Source: Stenopsyche tienmushanensis (taxonomy: Eukaryota > Arthropoda > Insecta > Trichoptera > Stenopsychidae). Taken from it: DNA of 64,000 nucleotides. Shown here piece after piece: positions 26,151-36,634 of the stretch. The stretch is from assembly GCA_008973525.1 (NCBI GenBank), contig WACJ01000311.1, positions 248,001 through 312,000 of the forward strand. The letters run 5' to 3'. The notes under the pieces were generated by a model. The model was not told the DNA's origin. It worked only from the letters and a program-made list of their open reading frames with translations, and did no database searches. A program made the position numbers and the translations under genes. Every line of letters starts with the position of its first letter. Position 1 is the first letter of the stretch.

Positions 26151-27898
26151 TCAAAAACCAAATTTGCTTTTTTTGAAAATTAATGAAATCTTACTAAAGT
26201 AAAACATCAATTTCACTGATAAGAACACATAGTCCGGTTAATGTATGCGAGGCTCAAATACGTGCAGAATCGCTTTTACATTCGCGATAGCAATATGTTT
26301 ACATACGAGAGATATTCAGAAAGTAAGTGTACTGGATTTTTATATATTTTTTAGATATTGTTGATACTTTTGTGGAATATTTTTCCACACAATTGCCATC
26401 TTAAATTCATGTAATAAGCCGTGGCACAAGCTTTTTTATGCCCTCCTCGAAGAATTCTCCCACCAACTCCTTCCCCCAGTTCAGAACTTCTTTCTGCAGC
26501 TGCTCGTCGCCATCAAAACGCCAAGGGAAGCCAGGGGAATTTGGGGGGAGGATAGTGTTTGTGATTGCGATTTTAAATTTCTCCAGTCACAATAAAGCTT
26601 AGAAAATTCTCACCTTCCAATTTAAGTCACTTCAAGGTCACTTCAAGTCTTTTCAATCACAGCACATGGTTCGCACTTGGCGGGATTCTTTACGGAGATC
26701 TTTCACGCACTACAAGTGAGTACTAACCATAAAAAAAACTACAGTCCGTTATGGTCACAGTACACTTACTTTCTGAACATGTCTCATATAATTCGGCAAT
26801 CGGAAGGCTTCCTTTTTAAAATATCCAGATGTACAGTCCCTTCAATAAAGAATGGTTTGGTATTTTAAAGACAATGTCAATACATGCCAGAGGTGAATAT
26901 TTTGATGCGTTTCCAAACTAATTGTCGGTAGTATATGTTTGCTAATCTTCATGTTCAATTCCTCTTCAGATTTTGTAAAGGTTTTATGAAAGCTTAATGT
27001 TATTACATCTAAAAATGTTCAGATACCGTTGATGAATTTGCAATTTGTGGTAATGCTTCAGCTTCAACCAATGATATGTATTTAATCACCCTGCTGTTAA
27101 AGGTCTTCTTGATCAAAATGATTACGTCCGGTAATCCATACGAAACAAAAAAAAAACGAAGAAGACACGCATTATAATGTAAACGATCAGGATTGAAGTC
27201 TAACACCTTGAGTGGCGATACCAGTAATTGCTTCACATTAACACTCCCCGAAAGAATGTCGTCTCGCCAATTATCAGCAGGCCGTCGGTTGCAAAGGTCT
27301 CGACCTCGATCGAAAGGTTGCGTATTCTTTCATCGGCTAATTCGGTCTCGAAGAAGTATTTTTTGTGATTGTAGTCCTCGGGTAAAATATTGTGAACCGC
27401 CTATCCATTTGTGGAACGGTTTGGCTTATAATTCATTTGAGGCAGTAGATCATGCGGCGGCCGATCCTTGATCTTAAACGCTGCATTAGGCCGGCTAATA
27501 TGGGCCGCACTCTATCATTAGCGGCTCCGATCTGATGATGGCCCATCGACAACACTCCTTCACCAGCTCACCGATTCTCACCTTTGTGTCCATCTTCCGA
27601 CGGCATCACCGGCCTCCGATCCACAACCATCGGCTCTCACCCGTCTTTTTCCAGCTTCGGTCTTCGACACCGACGCATATGGCAAATAATCTGCTTCAAC
27701 CCCTTTTTAGACACCCATTTTCGACATATTTTATCGAAATTAGAACTTCAAATAAAAATATTTCGAAAACCTTGTACTAAATTAACACTTTTTATGCGGG
27801 GTTGTCTTGACTCGGATAAACATGGAACGCGGGACGCATTAAGTTTAAGCAATACAAATTTATTGAATAGCCGCGCAATATCAATTTTCTATAAGCGC
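26151..27898. other. Non-coding, with a GC-balanced island at 27240-27700
   Basis: Several 75-110-codon frames overlap on both strands at 27190-27910 with no domain and no consistent splice signals. The island is rich in CGG/CCG and TCGA words compared with its flanks and is more likely regulatory than coding. Confidence 0.35.
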
Positions 27899-28065
27899 AG
27901 TTGGGCAAATTAGCTTGAATGTCACGAAACGTGAAACTTAAATGGCAATTAATCGGAAAAAGGGGAAGAATCATTTGTAGTGTCTCCGTGTCTGTCGCAT
28001 ATATTATAGAGATGTAACGCACATGTGCCGCGCTGCCTCTATTATGTGTGTACGTAGCATAAAGC
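27899..28065 (-). repeat. Interspersed repeat family F copy
   Basis: Read on the minus strand: GCTTTATGCTACGTACACAC, CACATGTGCGTTACATC, then TTTCACGTTTCGTGACATTC and TAATTTGCCCAA. It aligns along its length with 39192-39350 and in part with 34750-34870 and 25255-25357. Confidence 0.65.
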
Positions 28066-30050
28066 AAACAGTAGAACAGTAACTTGCCCATTTTATTATA
28101 TATAACACAAACACAGTTTTATATTTTTACATATATTGCTGTGTAAAACACAATATCGGGGTACGAAATATATTAATACAGCAATTGGTGATGATTCACT
28201 ATTCCCACAAGGAATGTGTTGAACCAGTTCATAAACCATTTTTTTATTAATTTCAATTAAACCTACATTTTTATTCAATGCAAGGAATGCGATGTTGTTT
28301 AAACTATGTCCTCATAGTATGATTAACGCGTTTATAAATATTTGCCCTACTTTTTAATGGAATTGATTACGGCCAATTGAAATGCACCAAAAAATTGAGC
28401 TCGATCTTTCAACCAATCAATGTGTTCCAATATTGTTCCAAGGATTTGTAAGGGATAAATTTGACTGAAATACGATAAAAGGAATGGTTTATCACAATCA
28501 AAGTCGCTAGTTGGTTACCACTGATTTAAGAGACCTCAGCTACGGCTTAATTAGCTGACGGAATTAACAATGGAGAACCGAAACAAGTAATTATTCACAA
28601 TTCTCATCTGTAGCCACTTTTCGAAACTATCAAAACATCAACATCACCTCGCATGCTCAGAATCCATTTGCGAAATAGTTTTACTGCTGGAGGTGTTGAA
28701 ATCCTTACCACATAATTAGACGACCAGCTCCGTATCACTCCATGTCCATCCACGATCAGATAAAAAACGGAATACTCTTCATACCTAATTGATACACTTC
28801 AAAAATATTTCCGAACGATCGTAAAGCGATCACGATTGCGATGTAGAGATTTTGCGCTTAAACGAAATACGAAAATGCAGCAATTTATGAAAAAAAGTTT
28901 AATGAATCTTTCACGTTAACTCGCGATTCAAAGCGTGAAACAATAAAGTTAATGAACAGTTAGTACTTCATTTTCGTTTTGCAGTGTTTTTCTACAGATC
29001 GAAAATGCCGCAACGTTTACACAAAGCAAAAATACCGAATGAAAATTGCAAGCATTCTGATGTTACGATTAAAAGTATCGATCGTTTGATCACCTATGAA
29101 GGTAGATCACATGACAATGAGAACAGTTTACGTATTAGATCAATATTAAAAAGACAAAAATTCAGACACAAATAGAATAGATGAATAAGTAAAGTGCTCA
29201 TTAATAAAATATGCAAATCCTAGCGGCTATTATGCAAACTTCTTTAAAAATATATAGATCAATATGCTTCAAAGGATATAATTGTGTTCGATAGATGGCA
29301 TTGAAGGATCTATCTACATGCGTATAGGATTGGTTTTGCGGTTATAATTTTGCGGTACAAACATTGTGTGGTTTTGTATTTTATATTGTCCTATGCACAT
29401 TCTTTTCTAGGATACGGGCCACACGTATCTTGGAGACCCCAGGATGTGTCCCGAAGGGTATTCACGATAATCATTTTGGTAATCCCCGATTTAAAGCATA
29501 GTGTGCTTTGTAAAAAACGTAATAAATACAAATAAAACTTTTAACTCTGGTCCGGATATTTCATCGTTTGACTTTGAACTCCTGTTTCAAATTTCTTCCG
29601 TGTCTGGATCTTGGATCAAACGTCTCAGGAACAGGAATTACCAAAAGGTAAAGAAAAGTATGTGTAGGTTAGATTAGGTTATGTACAGTTTTTTCGGTTG
29701 GCATTAAAAGCGGTTAATGCATACGCGTTTGCTTTGAAATTTGACTGCGCGCGCACATTATTTTCGCTACAGTTATAATATCGTCGGACTATAACATGAT
29801 TTCCCTTCTTCGGATATTTTCCGAAATTGATCCAAAAGGGTGATTATCTGTTTTTTTGCGATTCCGCCGGTACTTTAATCCGGAAACCGCAGGCTTCGTA
29901 TCGGAGTCGGATTTCCAAGAAACTCTTTTATGGATTCGGCTCATTTAAGCGTCGTAATTGTTCGCGAACATCAATCGCGTAATTGGAGTAATAACAACAA
30001 CAATAAGAACCACGATAATCAGAACTTATCACGATTCGTAACGCGATTTT
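28066..30050. other. AT-rich, then GC-balanced from about 29560
   Basis: No gene recognised in 28066-29560. From 29740 to 30050 the sequence becomes GC-balanced with homeodomain-like words (TAATTG) near CGCG phrases, leading into the coding-like patch at 30051-30170. Confidence 0.35.
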
Positions 30051-30170
30051 AATTGTTCAGCACATCATCAGCGTGCGATGCGCCCGTTTTACGACGACCG
30101 GTAAAGAGGCTGCTGGGAAAATAGGCTTTCGAAGCGGACGATTCATCATGGTGCTTGGTGCTCATGCTTA
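30051..30170 (-). CDS. Coding-like short frame, possible terminal exon, unidentified
   Basis: On the minus strand a frame from ATG at about 30167 (MSTKHHDESSASK) to TAA at 30051 encodes 38 residues, rich in Ser and Lys, ending DDVLNN. The frame remains open upstream to 30297. Around half of codons end in G or C, unlike the AT-rich flanks. I do not recognise the protein and cannot place splice sites with confidence. It may be a last exon, a small protein, or conserved non-coding DNA. Confidence 0.25.
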
Positions 30171-30565
30171 ACTGTTTATTGCCATGAACAGGGCCGCATC
30201 GGCCCGGACCCGGGAGGAGAACACCGCCGCCCGCCATTAGCCGGGATAATAACATGGCGGCGCCTCTCAGCTTCACACCTCGGCCTGGAATCCTCAACCA
30301 CCAAGTGCCTCGTCATTTCAACACCTACCAATATTAATTAATTCTCATTATTATTTACGAGTCTTTTGATCCGCTGATATTTAACTTCACTGATATTTAA
30401 TATAAAATAATTACCTAATAAAAAAATACGTCCCAAATTCAAATGATCCTACATGGGCAAATTCACATGCGTGCGCATCCAATGGCGGTCTAAAATAGAA
30501 TATTGTTAGAAAAATGATATATTTTTTAACAAAATCTAATTAAGGTGCTTCTATAGATATCTTAT

Positions 30566-30790
30566 GATAGGATAACCCCTCTCCCACGTGCTTGTCGGGA
30601 CGGCCGCACTCGCGCGCGGGTGTGTTCTGCTTTCGAGCCGTTATGTAGCCAGACGGATGGATGGGGGTGGACGTGCGTCGAATAGAAAGATTCTCTTTAG
30701 ATACTTCTTTATTAGTCATGAGAGAGAGATTTGGCTGCAGGAAGGAAGTCCTCCCGCAGACAAGGCTAACCGGTGACTTTTACCAACTCC
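30566..30790 (-). mobile_element. LTR fragment of the same family as 31203-33586
   Basis: It aligns in the same orientation with 31260-31490: GCACGTGGGAG, AGAGAGATTTGGCTG and GGAAGTCCTCCCGCA versus the counterpart. Both ends are missing. Confidence 0.6.
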
Positions 30791-30904
30791 TGCCTGCTAC
30801 ACTCAATTACGTCGCCTTGAATATTTTTTAGATAATTCCTTTTTGGATTAGAGAGAGGATCATTTGAAATGATAGTGGGCAGGTCAGTATATAGTATAAT
30901 ATAT

Positions 30905-31150
30905 ATTAGATAGTCTTCACCCTACCTCGGTAACGCCCTAGCGAGGAAAGGGGGAACTGGACTCCTTGCACTCCAGAAAGCCATTTCTAGTAGAGTCAAA
31001 AAGGTTGTCTAGAGTAGTTTTCCGCCATCTCCCTATGAAAACTACTCAGTCTTTACAAACTTCCCACACTCCATATCGAGATGTTCGCGAAAGCGTTCGT
31101 CAATACGTTCATTCAGGATACCCGTTGGGTGAGCATTCGGAATAAAACTT
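30905..31150 (-). repeat. Interspersed repeat family C copy
   Basis: Reverse-complement matches to 51493-51845 include TCACCCAACGGGTATCCTG, AAACTACTCTAGACAACC and GGGCGTTACCGAGG. It shares ACTGAGTAGTTTTC and GGAGTGTGG with the intronic copy at 55675-55930. It truncates the internal region of the LTR element next to it. Confidence 0.65.
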
Positions 31151-31183
31151 TCGGAAAAAAAAAAACGAAGAGGCCCATAGTTT

Positions 31184-31201
31184 ATCCCACTTCTGACACC
31201 A
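31184..31201 (-). other. Primer binding site of an LTR retrotransposon
   Basis: TGGTGTCAGAAGTGGGAT on the minus strand lies one base after the LTR end CA (31203). This phrasing is typical of primer binding sites of insect LTR retrotransposons, including BEL/Pao. It sets the LTR's 3' boundary. Confidence 0.65.
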
Positions 31202-32109
31202 ATGAAGCGTCGTAGTGGAGGTGTTCATAAGATAAAATCTCCGGGTGGCTCCCCGCTCCCACGTGCTCGTCAGGACGGCAGCCCTAGCTAGCGCACGGAT
31301 CCGTTTTGTCATTCCGGTCCTTACTGGACGGGCTGGACGCATGGACGGGTGTCGGACAGAAAGACGTTATTCTTTAGATAACTCTTCAAAATAAGATAAT
31401 TCAACACGAGAGAGATTTGGCTGAAGGAAGGACGTCCTCCCGCACCCAAGGCTATCCGACGATTCTTCCCGACGCCCGCCTCCTGTGCATCATCACCCAA
31501 CCGGCAACGGTGCACACACAAGAAGCGATCAATGTCTGTCCGTAACGCCACAGAAGATGGCGCTGTTAATTAACACATTGCGCCCAAAAAGAGACGGAAG
31601 ATGTGATCGTTAATCTGTCGAATTAAGGCCCGATCCACACTATGGTGCCAGTAACGGTTCGATCCCGCTCCAGTCTCGGTTCGATCAAATCTCGCTGTGT
31701 CCACACTACTAATCTCATAACGGCACGGGCACGGTTCGATCTCGCTCCGATCAAATTTCGCTGTGTCAACACTACTAGTCTCACAATCAGTCTGTCTCGA
31801 TCCACGGTCGAGGTAGAACGTTTATAAATTTAATTCGTAACAAAATAGCGTTTAATTTTTCGGTATACGAACTAGCGATAATAGCACATTTTTTTAATGA
31901 AGATACAAATAAAAAACAATTGCAACGAAGAAAAAGAATGTGGATACGTATGATTCATGACTAGAGATACGTGTTTTTAGCATCTATTTTTTTAACCTTT
32001 TAACTGCCACTGACTCATTAGCGCGTACAAATGCGACGCGCCGGTGAGTCGTTGGCATTTAACAGGTTAAAAAATAGCATTTTTATTCTTGCATTTAGCG
32101 GGAATGCAA

Positions 32110-33292
32110 AAATGGCATTTTTGCATCATCTGGACATCACAGTTCCTCACGGGACATGGCCGTTTTAGCGCTCACTTAATGGGGCTTGGCCTCGCGAACA
32201 CCTCGGAGTGTCCATGCGGTGATCGGTGCATGGACGCAGATCACATTCTGTGGTCATGTCCTGGGATGGCATCTGAAAGAGAGGAGCTCCTACGCCGAGT
32301 GCGCGCGTCACGTGAGGGGCCTGTGGGACACAAGGATCTGGTAGCCCGTCCTGGTGCCTTCAGCGCCTTCAATGCATTTTGCACAAGTTTCGGCGCTAAA
32401 GGCGCTCCAGGTGAGTACTACGAGGCGCATTGGATCGATCCAAGAACCCTCGTGGCTGACGCTGTAACTTAACATTCTAGGCCTCCGCCCCCAACTTTCT
32501 CGTTCTTTCACTCTCGTAACCCACACAGTGGCCGTGCGTTTGCCTCCATTTCCCTCTTTGAATTGATTAAATTGATTTATTTATTTTATTTTTGTTATTT
32601 ATCTATTTAAGTTATTGAACTATTTTATTTATCTATCATCAATTATTGAATTATTTTATTTATCTATTATCAATTATTGAGTTATCTTATTTATTTATTT
32701 ATTTACCTATTTTATGTATTCAATTTATTTACTTATTTAATTTATTTGCTCATTTGTTTGTCAGTCATTTACTTATTTAATTAATTAGTCTATCTATTTA
32801 TATATTGATGTTTATTTTACTATTATTAATTTTAAATCTTACTATTATTTATTTACTTTATTTATTTATTATTATTGCCTTTTTGGGTTTTTATTTATTT
32901 ACTTTATTTATTTATTTATTATTGTTTTTGTTTGAAATTTATCTATTTATTTTATTATTTATATATATTTTACTTTATTTTAATTCTATTATTATTATTT
33001 ATTATTAATTTTATTTATTATTATTATTTTATTTTTTATTTATTTATTTATTTGTTTATATATTATTATTATTTTTTTTTAGTATTATTATTATTATTTA
33101 TTATTTTTATTCTATGTTGTTCTATGTTCTATTTATGATTATTTTTATTATTATTATTATTATTTTTTTTTTTACTTACTTTTCACCTGCGTATTTCACA
33201 AGTTGAGTCTGGTAATTTAGCGAGTGCTGTTATAGGTTGAATCTCAACCTGGGTACATGCACGTTTTCAAAGAAAAAAAAAAAAAAAAAAAA
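32110..33292 (+). pseudogene. 5'-truncated LINE 3' end with poly(A) tail
   Basis: The frame to 32472 encodes the C-terminal end of a non-LTR retrotransposon ORF2: FLTGHGRFSAHLMGLGLA followed by a Cys-His knuckle CPCGDRCMDADHILWSCP. A long 3' UTR full of TTTATT repeats follows and ends in A20 at 33273-33292. The clade is R1/Jockey-like but not certain. It lies inside the Harbinger-like element. Confidence 0.75.
32560..33175 (+). repeat. TTTA/TTAT simple-sequence tract
   Basis: About 600 bp dominated by TTTATT, TATTAT and related words on the plus strand, in the 3' UTR of the LINE. The long Leu/Ile/Tyr/Phe-only frames predicted here are artefacts of this tract. Confidence 0.9.
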
Positions 33293-33586
33293 CAGTGTTA
33301 ATATCTGTGATTTATAAATTGTTATGTTTATATATTGTACACTTTTGATTCTTTGAATAAAATAAATACAAATTCTTTCATACAAACCGGTACCGGAGCG
33401 ATATCAGAGTGGAACTGGGGCGAGACGATAGTGTGAATACTCCCATTGTTTCTCGTGCAAGAATATTTGATCGGACCGAGACCGGAGCGAGATCGAACCG
33501 TTACTGGCACCATAGTGTGGATCGGGCCTAAATCTGCTCAGATTAACAGCGCCATTGCATGGGGATGGTATTTCGTCCATGCTACA

Positions 33587-34058
33587 ACAGCATACTGATT
33601 TGAATGATTTTGATTTTGTTGAATAAAATGTATTCCTGAAAATCAGAATAAAAAAATTATAAGTTTATATTTTAACACACTTAAAGCGGGCGAATTGCGC
33701 ACCGCGTGCGACAATATACTACAATTAAAATTGCTATAGCTTCAAAATAAATAACTACATACATCAAATAATAATAAAGCCTTAAACAACTATCCTTAAT
33801 CCCGACTCCTGACCAAGCTTTAAAATTGCAAACATGATTGTAAAAAATCGATCAGAATGATATATTAGGTGATGATGGACCATTGCAATAAGACTCAATG
33901 AAACAAACCCAATATGTCACCAACCGTCAATAATTATATATAACACTCTTGATCTTATCCCGCATCTCAATCGCAGTTCATTTTGATCGAGCGAATTTCG
34001 GTCATTTCATATGCAAAAAAGTTTCGATCGTCTCCATCGATTCTTTCGATGAACCACG
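33587..34058. other. Non-coding sequence upstream of a candidate exon
   Basis: AT-rich. TATATAA lies at 33937-33943, and initiator-like words (CTCAAT near 33969, CAGTT near 33975) come 32-38 bp later, before the coding-like frame at 34059. The promoter reading is speculative. Confidence 0.3.
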
Positions 34059-34166
34059 ATGGAGATTTACAAAGGCATGTTGCTGTTGAACGATCCGAAA
34101 GACACCTACGCTCTTGATGGCTCGCCAGCCTACGGGACCGTGAAATCGTCCATAGAAAAAAGGTGA
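34059..34166 (+). CDS. Coding-like short frame, possible first exon of an unidentified gene
   Basis: ATG at 34059 opens 35 codons (start MEIYKGMLLLNDPKD; later ALDGSPAYGTVKSS). About 65 percent of codons end in G or C by hand count, in a region where flanks are strongly AT-rich and where the transglutaminases use AT-ending codons. The frame meets a TGA at 34164-34166 that overlaps an AAG|GTGACA splice-donor-like site at 34162/34163, so it may be spliced. Kozak context ACG ATG G is fair. I do not recognise the protein and found no second exon with confidence. It could be a small protein or a first exon with a long intron. Confidence 0.4.
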   Translation: MEIYKGMLLLNDPKDTYALDGSPAYGTVKSSIEKR

Positions 34167-34749
34167 CAATTCATATTGAACGCCGAAGGGTCGACACTTA
34201 AAATTAATTAACGTATAGGTTACAACCGACGGCGATCATCGCATGACTAATACCGTCCATGAAATATTAAAGATTGTTTCGTAATTTATCTCTTTACGGG
34301 AGCTTCGTTTTAATTAGTTTCTATAAAAAAGAGGAAAAGATGGTGGTACGAAGATGTTCCGAATGTACGTTCCGGCCCACGAGCTGCCCCAGGGCCGCGG
34401 CGGTTAATTAGTCTCAACATGTAATTATCGGCGGGGCGCTCGTAAATATAATAAACGCAGGGCCGGCCCTGTATAGTCATCGCCAAACTTTTTATCTTTA
34501 CGCATCGATCGTTTGACTTTTAAGCTCTCGTAAACGATGACTATAAATGGTGGCAATCAGCGTTTCGGTGCATGAATCTAATAGAGCTCTAAGTAACTAC
34601 TTCTTATGCCACCCAGCTCCTATCTGTTGACAGGTATTGCAAATATTATGGTTTACCAATCTTTTGGTCTCTAAATATCGAAGTAAGACCTTGTCATTTT
34701 TGCATTTATTATCGAAAATTGTTAGCCATAAAATCGCGTTGTGTGTTGT
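34167..34749. other. GC-balanced island, candidate regulatory sequence
   Basis: 34340-34560 alternates GGCCGGCC-type words with TAATTA and GTAATTAT homeodomain-like sites. No open frame of note. It follows the coding-like frame at 34059, which would suit a first-intron enhancer. Inference only. Confidence 0.35.
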
Positions 34750-34870
34750 GTAGTGGCTGCTTTATGCTACGCATAGAGTAGAGGCGTCGAAACACATGCG
34801 CGTTACGTTCCTAAGATGTATTCAACGACGAGAGAGTACAAACAATTCTCTTTCGAATCGAAGAAATGCA
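34750..34870 (+). repeat. Interspersed repeat family F copy
   Basis: GCTTTATGCTACGCATAG, AGAGGCGTCG, ACACATGCGCGTTACGT and GAGTACAAACAATTCTC match 27899-28065 (inverted) and 16151-16225. Confidence 0.6.
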
Positions 34871-35084
34871 ATCGTTCTAATTTAGACACAATATATGAAT
34901 TTGGAAGATTTGATTTGAATATAAAATTTGTCAGACCAAGTGTTATTGATTTTAATTCACAGTACGTAAATTTGACGATAACAATACGATTGAATTTCAC
35001 TTTATTACATTGCTGATACGATAATATGAAAATATCCAAAATCTCATCCATTTAAGACCACCACGATGATTAACCAAGTTCTCA

Positions 35085-35558
35085 TCTTCTAATATATAAA
35101 AAATCATCTTTGTTTGTTTGTATTTAATGCGCTGTCATACCGTTCATCCAATTGTGATAAAACTTTGTCAACTTATTGTTTACACTTGTGGGAATAACAT
35201 AGGCATAGTAAAAATATTGTTTGTGTATGCAATTTGTTATGCGAGACGTTCAGCGTATGTTGGCGAATATTCGTCTGGTGGTTGCTAAGGTAAATAATGA
35301 ACTACAACCGTCGATTTGTTATGTATTTACCAAGTGTTCGATTTTCAGTGAACTATACCGTGAGGTTGTAACACACAAACGTCATCATTTTAATTCATAC
35401 CTGGATCAATTCGTTTTGCGATAACAGCAACACATCGAAAACGTATTCAAATGACTTTTAAATTCTATGTTTGGTTTCCATCACATGGTTTATAATTGCG
35501 TGATATTGATATTATATTGCGCATAATTGCATTGCAACGCATGTCGGGTAATCACTAG
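35085..35558 (+). mobile_element. Non-autonomous Helitron-like element
   Basis: The 5' end reads TCTTCTAATATATAAA after an A, and the 3' end is CACTAG followed by T. This fits the Helitron A|TC...CTAG|T pattern without target duplication. The start could be three bases later at 35088. About 474 bp with no helicase or Rep motif, hence non-autonomous. The 67-codon frame inside is not credible. Confidence 0.75.
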
Positions 35559-35788
35559 TGTATCATAAAAATAAGGGATGATTTCCATACAAACAACCTC
35601 TAGCAGGGTCCTCTAGCACTTTTTCTCTGTAATAATTAATATCATAATATTTGGCGGCGAAAATATGTATCAATTGCAAATAAAAAGCACCACGCCAAAC
35701 TGTTTCTAAAGTCTTTTCGGTGTCCATAAACACATCGTTCGTTATTATTTTTATGTTGAATTTCTTCGATGCGCTTACTGTTTATTAA

Positions 35789-36170
35789 CCCTTTTGAATA
35801 GTGAGCTAATTTTAAATCATCATAAGCTTAGATGCTATATTCGTATGTCCGCCACTTATCGTTCGTACAAATCTGCTTATCTATCAGGACCGCCGCAACA
35901 TGTACGAAATTTGTATATAAATAAATAAACACTGTCGATAGCCTCGCAATATTCGTTCATTTCTTCGCGTAAACATAAACAATACGCTTAAAATCGATTC
36001 ATTTGGGTTATCATTATTAGTCGATATATTTGGATAAACGATCTATACAATCATACAATGTACACATGATACTCTCTCCGGCTCTGTCTCTCTCCGAGCT
36101 CAACTTGTAAGAATGCTCTTTCTGAATCATTGGAATTCGAACACAAATACGTGTCTAAACTCCATAGAAA
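35789..36170 (+). repeat. Interspersed repeat family E, copy 1
   Basis: It aligns with 59802-60085 from GTGAGCTAATTTTAAATC through AAATAAATAAACACTGTCG and CGTAAACATAAACAATAC. Its right part (GTCTCTCTCCGAGCTCAA, AATGCTCTTTC) matches the right half of 41871-42035. Confidence 0.7.
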
Positions 36171-36422
36171 GTTAACATAAGCTAATTTGTTAAACTATGT
36201 CCATGCGTTTTTGTAACAGTATTTAAATAAATTCTTAATATTAGTAATTAAACTGTGTTGTAATAGATTTTTTTTCAACAAATTGAATTAAACGCTATCA
36301 TCTTAAAATAGTGTTAACGCTTAAAATAAAGTTGAAGATCGTTCCGATTTTAATTGAATCGGCTCATACTGGTCTTTTCACGCGATTAGTTCTAGTGTAA
36401 TGTTTAAATCAGTGAAAATCAA

Positions 36423-36554
36423 TCATTTTTGTGAGGTTAATGACAGGACCCCGCGGGGGGATTGTGATCCGGGGCGGACAGGGGCCTGGGGAGCCCTGGG
36501 CGGGGCAGCCGCCCTTTGTCGGCCATCTATCTTCCGTTCGTGAAAATTGCTCAC
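36423..36554. other. GC-rich patch
   Basis: 36440-36520 is strongly GC-rich (GGGGCGG, GGGGCCTGGGG, GGGGCAGCC words) in AT-rich surroundings, just beyond the splice donor of the candidate exon at 36555. No identity is assigned. Confidence 0.35.
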
Positions 36555-36634
36555 CTGACCGATCTTTAAAGGCACGGCTTTAAACGCACGACTGATGCTG
36601 GCCGTTATGTCCATTTCGCTTCTTTTACGACGCT
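36555..36634 (-). CDS. Candidate coding exon, minus strand, unidentified gene
   Basis: It is bounded by a pyrimidine-rich acceptor ATTTTCAG (exon from 36634) and a strong donor CAG|GTGAGC (exon end 36555). The 80-bp exon is open in one frame: two bases plus 26 codons reading RRKRSEMDITASISR then AFKAVPLKIGQ. About half of codons end in G/C. Alternatively the ATG at 36614 is a start codon. I cannot name the protein. Partner exons were not found in the window. Confidence 0.35.

Larger units (their letters stand above)
31627..33528. mobile_element. Harbinger-like non-autonomous DNA transposon with TAA duplication
   Basis: The terminal inverted repeats begin GGCCCGATCCACACTATGG and extend about 60 bp. 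Flanks are TAA on both sides (31624-31626 and 33529-33531). A 3-bp TWA target duplication with G-rich ends is the mark of PIF/Harbinger. A subterminal block (CGGTTCGATC to ACACTACTA) is directly repeated at the left end. The insertion is exact: the LTR copy at 21058-21345 shows the empty site. A LINE 3' end sits inside. Confidence 0.8.
31203..33586 (-). mobile_element. LTR of a retrotransposon, interrupted by a Harbinger-like element
   Basis: Minus-strand LTR starting TGTAGCATGGACGA (33586) and ending ACGCTTCA (31203), about 479 bp once the 31627-33528 insertion and one TAA are removed. The primer binding site follows directly. Two other copies lie at 21058-21345 and 30566-30790. The internal region is cut off after about 50 bp by a family C repeat. 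Superfamily is undecided (BEL/Pao or Gypsy), as no coding part is left. Confidence 0.75.

Noticed and set aside
27193..27913. Overlapping frames of 81-109 codons
   Set aside because: They overlap in several frames with no domain and no consistent splice sites; the open frames follow from the GC-balanced composition.
31640..31680. GGTTCGATCC box suggesting a tRNA B box
   Set aside because: It belongs to the Harbinger-like terminal repeat, occurs repeatedly there, and no cloverleaf can be formed.
32089..32472. 127-codon frame as a host zinc-finger gene
   Set aside because: The TGHG phrase and CPCG...HILWSCP knuckle identify the end of a LINE ORF2.
32805..33138. Long Leu/Ile/Tyr/Phe-rich frames
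   Set aside because: They are translations of the TTTATT/TATTAT simple repeat in a LINE 3' UTR, not membrane proteins.
35221..35424. 67-codon frame
   Set aside because: It lies wholly within a non-autonomous Helitron-like element and has no Rep or helicase motif.
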